Origin: Sweltsa coloradensis
Taxonomy: Eukaryota > Arthropoda > Insecta > Plecoptera > Chloroperlidae
Assembly (NCBI GenBank): GCA_024449915.1
Contig: JAMZAV010000896.1
Coordinates: 434,001-498,000, forward strand
DNA length: 64,000 nt
Reading direction: 5' to 3'
The notes under the pieces were generated by a model. That model was not told the DNA's origin, did no database searches, and worked only from the letters and a program-made list of their open reading frames with translations. Position 1 is the first letter of the stretch. Each line of letters starts with the position of its first letter. A program made the position numbers and the translations under genes. Shown piece after piece: positions 58,421 through 64,000 of the stretch.

Positions 58421-58999
58421 TAAAACAAAAAAATCGTGTGTGAAGAAACGCGCTCATCAATTATCGTAATATCTCAGACGTAATGCTGTTCAATAAACAA
58501 TGACGTGCCGATGAAGTAGTATTTCATAATCACGAAAGAGGAACAGCAGCGGGCCGTTAAGATAACACTCACTGTTCGGTTGCATCTGCTTTATAACTTG
58601 TCACAGTCAAGTCAAGGTCACGACTCACGATGCGTTGGCGCGGGAAGGGGGGGACTGGAGCCCGAATGAGAGTAAACAAGGTAAGGAAAGATTTATCACC
58701 ATGGGTGATAGCTTTTAAGTTTTGACTTCTAGCAGATTGAAAACATAAGTGATGTTGTGGTAATTATTTACGCGGTATAATCTCTGGAAGATCGCACAAG
58801 TGGTTAGGCAGGAGGGGGTGGGGGGCATACTCAGCACACTGCCACAAGTCGGCGGCATGAATCGGCGCTCGATTCAAATTCTCGCAAAAACGATATTTTG
58901 AAGCACGTCCATAAAAGTTACTCGCAAGAGCCAAATTGTCACTCGCAAAATGCGAGCGTGCGAGTGGGATTTTCAAGGGTTGCCTTTTGAAAGAAAAAA

Positions 59000-60140
59000 T
59001 TGAATCCAAAATCCAAAAGGTTTTAATGTAAGTTTTTCAATTTTTAGTGTGATATTTTCGACATATTTGAGCAGATTCTGACCAAACAGGTGGAGCTACA
59101 ACGTTCAGATTTCACATGGACATTCAGGTTATGGTGATGTACCCCTTTTAGAAAAAAAATTAAAAAAAGAAAGCCAGAACATAGAAAAAAAGGTTTTAAT
59201 ATGAGTTTTTTTTAGGTTTTAATAAAATTTAACGAAACAATAGAAACTTGAAAAAAATCCCTCAATGAATTCAAAAAGCACTTGAAAGAAAAGTGAAAAA
59301 CAAACGCAAAAACAAAAACAAAAACTTACAAAAAAAGCTCTCCATTAACGCGGGGGGGGACTTTAGCTTTTTCCCCTATCTAATGTATTTTTGTTTAGGC
59401 TGTCACCCAAACTTTTTCAAAATTGTTTTTTGTAACCCAAAACTTATTATTCTCTGAAAAAAACTTATGTTTTTGTGTGTCATTTTTGGGAAACTTTGAA
59501 TAGCCTGGTCGATCCCAATTAAAAATCAAAAATGCAAAATTTTTCAATTTGAAAATACTTGTGTACAAAAGCACGCAATTTTTGAGTAATAAATTTTGCG
59601 CTTTTTTTTATGGGTTTCTTGTGTAAAAAAACATATTGTAAAGTACATCCCGGGAAAAATGCCTATTAAGGTAGTGACCCGCCCCTAACGATTAATTTTG
59701 CCCCCCCCCCTCACACCACCCACCCCACCCAACTCACTACAAAAATTTTACGTAACGTTTTAAAATTAAATTTTTCTCTATTGCAACAAATTTGTCTGTC
59801 TAGATCCCCGGATGCAGCAGCTAGCACCACAGTTAAACACCGGAGCTTACTTACAAACCCCTTTGTTAGGGGGTTTGGGGAAAAGAAGATAAATAAATAA
59901 ATAATATTCGTACTTAGAGTCTACCCACTCATCATATAAGTTTTTCCCCCGTGGGGAAACAGAAAAACCAAAGAAACCAACCAACCATGTAGGCCCCGAC
60001 AAAATGCTATAGGTCAAAGGACCATTGCCGAAGGCGACTTTTTGAAAATTTTAACTTTTAAAAGCCCCAAAAACACTTTTTTTTAAAAATCAAAAATTAC
60101 ATAATAATACAAAAAAAACAAAACAAAAAATAAATAATTA
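59000..60140 (+). repeat. 1.1-kb direct duplication, corrupted copy
   Basis: It follows the order of 56330-57480, but with many lengthened runs (for example GCGGGGGGGGACTTTAGC and TGCCCCCCCCCCTCACACC) and many substitutions to A. The differences concentrate in homopolymers, which suggests low-quality consensus rather than ordinary divergence. Confidence 0.7.
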
Positions 60141-60555
60141 AAACTAACATTGTTAATTTGTTTCGTTCATGTGCCGACCCAGGGGCGCCCCCCCGGACCC
60201 GTGCCTATTTTGGCCTAGGTAAAAAAGACGCCCCTGAAGTTGCCGCAAACCTCAATACCATGATCGGGGCAAAGAAAGACGTAAAGAACTGCAATCCCAA
60301 AGTGTTCCTTTTGTTTAGCGCTATCAAATGGTGCAAATATATTTTTTAAATTGGCGTGATAGAAGTACACAATTATCTACGTTACAACTTCTGTGATTAT
60401 CTATGGGCTCAACACGACTATGGAATGCGGAATGCGAGAAGGCCTTCGCCATTAGAGTGATTTGCACCGGAAAGTCATAAAAAATGTTTCCGTCATAAAT
60501 TACGAGTGAACAATAATAATGGGATGAGTAAAAAAAAGTAAAAAATGTTTTATAA

Positions 60556-61312
60556 ACCAGGAAAACGCTTTAGTCCCGCCGCGTTGTTGGATGAGCGTGT
60601 GGATGTGTTATGCGGATTTTCTGTTGTTCTGTGAAAAAATCATTACTTAGTTGAAGATTTTTTTAAAATTAATTTAAATTAAATAAAAAATAAACTTTAA
60701 TTTTTAATTTTTTTAGTTAATCATAATTTTAAAAAAGAAAAAAATCGTAAAATTGCGATTTTCATAAGAAATAATTATTCGATTGCGCTCAAATTTCACA
60801 CGAATATATTAATTCATAAAATTAAGGTTCTGTGAAAAAATCATTACAATAGGATAAAGCATGTAGGTGTTATTCGTCAAAGAATTGTTTAAAAAAAGAA
60901 AAAAACCTGTAAAAGTTCGATTTCCACGAAAAATAATTTTTTGATTGTGCTCAAATTTCACACGAATATCTTAATTCATAAAATTAAGGTTCAGGGAAAA
61001 AATCATTAAAATCTGATAAAGCAGTAGGTGTTAAAAGTCAAAAGAATTTTTTTTTAAATGAAAAAAAATCGTAAAATTGCGATTTTCATGAGAAATTATT
61101 TTACGATTGCGCTCAAAAACGTGGCAGTTCTAAGTTCAGAGATTTTGAAGGTCTCCACAAAATTTCATTGCTATCGGAGTATCGGTTTAGCCGGAATCGT
61201 GCTGACAAACACACAAAAATACAGGAAAAAAAATAAAAGAAAGAAAGAAAAAAAACATTCCGGATTGTTTTCTCCAGTGTAGTGAAATGGAATCTTCGCT
61301 TCGCTCATCCAA
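60556..61312 (-). mobile_element. Helitron-like (H1) copy
   Basis: Right (5') end: the complement of TTGGATGAGCGAAGCGAAGA. Left (3') end: on the minus strand CAACGCGGCGGGACTAAAGC..TTTTCC, with the terminal CTAG changed to CTGG. The middle holds two to three copies of a unit with CGATTTTCATAAGAAAT and TTGCGCTCAAATTTCACA. Confidence 0.5.
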
Positions 61313-61789
61313 TAATTATTTATTTTGTCATTAAAAACTTTGGATGTTGCAGTCAGTCGCATGAAATCATCCAACTCGCCACCAAATAATATCTCGTGGT
61401 TTGAAACGTGGCTGGTAATGCGGGTAGCCTAGGACCCTAGGGGAGAAGACGCAACTGTATTGACAGAGCTACCGATAGCGGACGATTTAGTTTAGGCAGT
61501 CGCCGCTAAATTTGAAAGTGCTCGGCCCTGTTTTCGACTCGTAAGGTCTAGACTCTTTTGACCGATTTAGCTGAAAATTTGTAAAATAGGAGAGAATGTT
61601 GTACTTATTGACCCTGCAAAATTTCATAACGATCGGAACATTTTAATTTTTTATTTATTATAACCAACGATCGGATTTTGTTCAAAAACTATACAGCAAC
61701 CCGCATAGGTGGTATTATATAACATGTGTGCAAAATTTCAGGTCGATCAGAGAAACGGTGCGACCTGTACCGAAGCAGTAACAGAAAAA
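61313..61789. other. Repetitive, no gene
   Basis: AT-rich sequence with phrases such as GACCGATTTAGCTGAAAATT and AATTTCAGGTCGATCAGAGA that look repeat-derived; no ORF. An A-run lies at about 61785-61798. Confidence 0.35.
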
Positions 61790-61894
61790 AAAAAAAAACA
61801 GACATTCGAGCCATAAGAGTAAAGTGGAGACGCTCGCTCAAAAACAAACAAAAAAACACAAAGTCAAATTGAAGTCTTTGCTTTGCTCATCCAA
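61790..61894 (-). mobile_element. Helitron-like 5' end fragment
   Basis: The complement of TTGGATGAGCAAAGCAAAGAC, trimmed here to its conserved start TTGGATGAGC, ends at 61894. Next to it on the right is array-type sequence (TAAACATTTTCTGAAG). Confidence 0.45.
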
Positions 61895-61899
61895 TAAAC

Positions 61900-62860
61900 A
61901 TTTTCTGAAGTAGTTGTGAAAGTCCCTTTGTAGTCTTGAAATCAACCTGTCTGGGGCTCGAACCCAGATAATCTGGCTATGCTTACACTATTACCGCTAG
62001 ATTACAAGAGCTATGTTCAATAATTCAGCAGCTCAAGTATTTCAAATGTGTTAATTGGATGAGCGTAGCAAAGACTTCAATTTCCCAGACCCCCCCCAAA
62101 AAAATTGATTTTGGGTGCTTCTTTGTTTTGTTTTTTTTTGTCTACCGGGCAAACGGCATATGTAATCTTGATGAAAATTTGAGGGGACCTTCAAAATCTC
62201 TGAACTTGGGCTTGCCACTTATTTGGGTACAATCGATCAAATATTTCTTATGATTATAGTACTTTACGTTTTTTATTTTTTTATTTTAATGAGATATTTT
62301 TGTGATTTTTGGCAAACGGCTACTCCGATCTTGATTAAACTTTATGGGAATGTTTAAAATCACTGAAATTATATACGTCATGATTTTAGAGACATTTGAA
62401 GAAATATTTCTCATAGAAAGATTTTTTTGCCTTGTTTTTAATACAATATTTTCGTGATATTTGGGCCCATTATGACCTAACGGGTGAGGCTACAACATTC
62501 ATATTTTACATGGACATAAAGATTATGGTGATGTAGTACCGGTACCTTTTGAAAGAAAAAGTTGAAAAAGTTAGTCAAAATTCTTGGAAATAAAGGTTTT
62601 AATAAAAGCATTTTACAGGTGTTTAATTAACAAACTTAACACAAGTAACTTTCGAAAAAGTAATGAGATCCAACTTAAAAACGTAATAATTGGACAGAAA
62701 TATTAAAAAAAGCTCATCCATCAACGCGACTGAAAAGTGTTCGCGAAGCGACCTAGTATTTAACATCTTCTAAGTGGATGTGAAATACACTTTATACAGA
62801 ACATATTATATAGGCCATATATATAGGATAACACAAAACGACCTAACAAGTTGCCTACAA
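61900..62860 (-). repeat. tRNA-like array unit split by a Helitron-like insertion
   Basis: The T-arm unit (61945-61982: CAACCTGTCTGGGGCTCGAA) and its flank TCAAGTATTTCAAATGTGTTAA run up to the insertion at 62055. TATTTAACATCTTCTAAGTG resumes at 62757. In the units at 53340-53460 the two flanks are continuous (TTAATATTTAACATTTTC). Confidence 0.65.
62055..62756 (+). mobile_element. Helitron-like (H1) copy with both ends intact (702 bp)
   Basis: The 5' end TTGGATGAGCGTAGCAAAGA follows an A-rich TTAA. The 3' end is GCTCATCCATCAACGCGACT..GTTCGCGAAGCGACCTAG, followed by TATT. The inverted partner of the 5' end (GCTCATCC) lies about 40 bp inside the 3' end, before a hairpin. Related array units lack the whole segment and show no duplicated target. 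That is the no-TSD insertion expected of Helitrons. Confidence 0.7.
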
Positions 62861-62864
62861 GTTG

Positions 62865-63095
62865 GGCACAATCCTCCGGCGGGTGGATTTGGAGGCTAAT
62901 TCGGAAACACCTTATCGATTGCATTCCTCATTGCTAGGATGTCCCCTCTAAGTAACTGTTTACATATTCCCAAACAACAAATTGATGAATTTGAGTCCAT
63001 ATCAGAAGTTAAAATCTCTGCCTGAAGTGGGATTCAAACCCAGGACCTCTGCATTGGAAGTAGGGACCCTAACCATTGGGCTAACAAGTTCAGTT
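62865..63095 (-). mobile_element. SINE copy, minus strand
   Basis: On the minus strand: TTAGCCCAATGGTTAGGGTC (A box), ACTTCCAATGCAGAGGTCCT (TCC anticodon arm), GGGTTTGAATCCC (B box), then AACTTCTGATATGGACTCA, which belongs to the SINE body. Confidence 0.65.
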
Positions 63096-63180
63096 TACGA
63101 GAATTATAAAACGACGAGGGAAAGCCTACATAGTTTAAGAACAAGTGAAATAAAGTACAATGCAACTATCTAGTAAGAAG

Positions 63181-63916
63181 TAAGGCTGGGCATCGATGTT
63201 GAATAGCAACATCGACATCAAAGTCAAATAATCAATGTCGAATCGCGATGTCGAAAAATTTTCCACGACATCGAAATTGAAAAAATCGATTTTTTTTAAA
63301 AAAAAAAAAAAAAAAAAAAGTCAAACTTTCATATCGATAATTGCGCCAAAATGAGAATAAAATCGCATAAAAAAATCCCAACAAAAAAGTATCACTTTTT
63401 AATCATATTACGATATACTATCGACATTAACGCCCTTTTCTCGCTTTTGCGTCAATTTGAATTGCGCGCTGTCTCGGCGCTGGTCGCGGATTGGCCGCGC
63501 CTGTGACGGGCCCCTCGATGCCCCTCCCACGAGGGAGTGAGAGAGAGGGAGCGGTGAAGCGAGAGAGAGAGAGAGCGCGAGAGTCTAGTGCCTTGCCTCG
63601 ATCGGCGCGTCGAGTGGCGGGGGGAGGGGAGTGGTCCTCCCGTTGCTAGGCAACAGATACAAGGCCGCTCTAGCGCTCAGCGGCGGGACATTCAAACTTA
63701 CGCGAGCGAAGTGTTTACGTAACTGTTGAGAGTAGGCCTACCTCAAATTGCGACGTAACAATTGGGGGGGGGGAATTGAAAATTAAAAATATATATATAT
63801 ATATATTTTACATAATTAATTTTAAAAAACATCGATTTACACACAAAAAATCGATGTCGAAAAATACTCCCGACATCGATAAAACATCGATTAATCGATG
63901 TCGATGCCCAGCCTTA
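63181..63916. mobile_element. Nonautonomous hAT element with 8-bp TSD
   Basis: The ends TAAGGCTGGGCATCGA and TCGATGCCCAGCCTTA are a perfect 16-bp inverted pair. The TSD gtaagaag lies at 63173-63180 and 63917-63924. ACATCGA/TCGATGT arrays lie inside both ends. The middle (63470-63680) is GC-rich with a GA repeat (about 63536-63585). An A-run (63298-63319) and a TA repeat (about 63790-63806) are also present. No transposase ORF. Confidence 0.9.
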
Positions 63917-64000
63917 GTAAGAAGGCTTGGGGCTGAGATTATAATCTACTTCTCTTTCTTTTTAAAAACGCATTTTCAGAATTGCTTCCACCAATAAGAA

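Overview
The window is AT-rich eukaryotic (metazoan) DNA with few genes and many transposons. Support for this: spliced exons with GT..AG borders, poly(A) signals, LINE tails, tRNA-derived SINEs, trinucleotide microsatellites, and several classes of DNA transposon that can be delimited by their target-site duplications (TSDs). A homologue of a centriole gene (TEDC2) implies an animal with centrioles or cilia. The palindromic word TAGGCCTA is very abundant. Together with P-like, hAT and Helitron-like elements this reminds me of marine invertebrates, perhaps an echinoderm or other deuterostome, but I cannot fix the taxon from sequence alone.

Genes. The best gene is a three-exon TEDC2-like gene on the + strand (exons 13894-14985, 16420-16720, 19498-19763; 552 aa). 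Intron phases agree and an E2F-like site lies upstream. Two further exons with matching phase (34937-35020 and 38172-38248) look like the 3' end of a gene I do not recognise. At 897-1666 there is a terminal exon with C2H2 zinc-finger-like cysteines and histidines, carrying a frame change. Everything else with coding signal is transposon-derived.

Mobile DNA, left to right. A hAT-type MITE (151-559). A foldback element (3122-5804) with a hAT element nested in one arm. A LINE tail (6470-6957). An inverted-repeat element carrying a broken host-like gene fragment (8190-11590). A Helitron-like copy and a second copy of the first MITE just upstream of TEDC2. LINE, hAT, SINE and TA-MITE insertions in the TEDC2 introns. 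A piggyBac-like MITE (21199-21739). A tandem Helitron-like repeat split by a hAT element (23232-24685). A 2.1-kb P-element-like transposon with a decayed THAP domain (25422-27520). A 2-kb element with a repeated internal motif nested in a Helitron-like copy (28567-31188). A segmental duplication (31524-33648). More hAT elements (39368-40535, 46057-46461).

The right third (about 48.5-63.1 kb) holds a long array of tRNA-like units with intact T-arms on the minus strand. It is interrupted by a 1.3-kb foldback, a hAT element whose target site lies inside a T-arm, and several Helitron2/Helentron-like copies. A 1.1-kb stretch there is present twice, and the second copy is full of homopolymer differences that look like sequence error or decay. 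The window ends with another hAT element (63181-63916).
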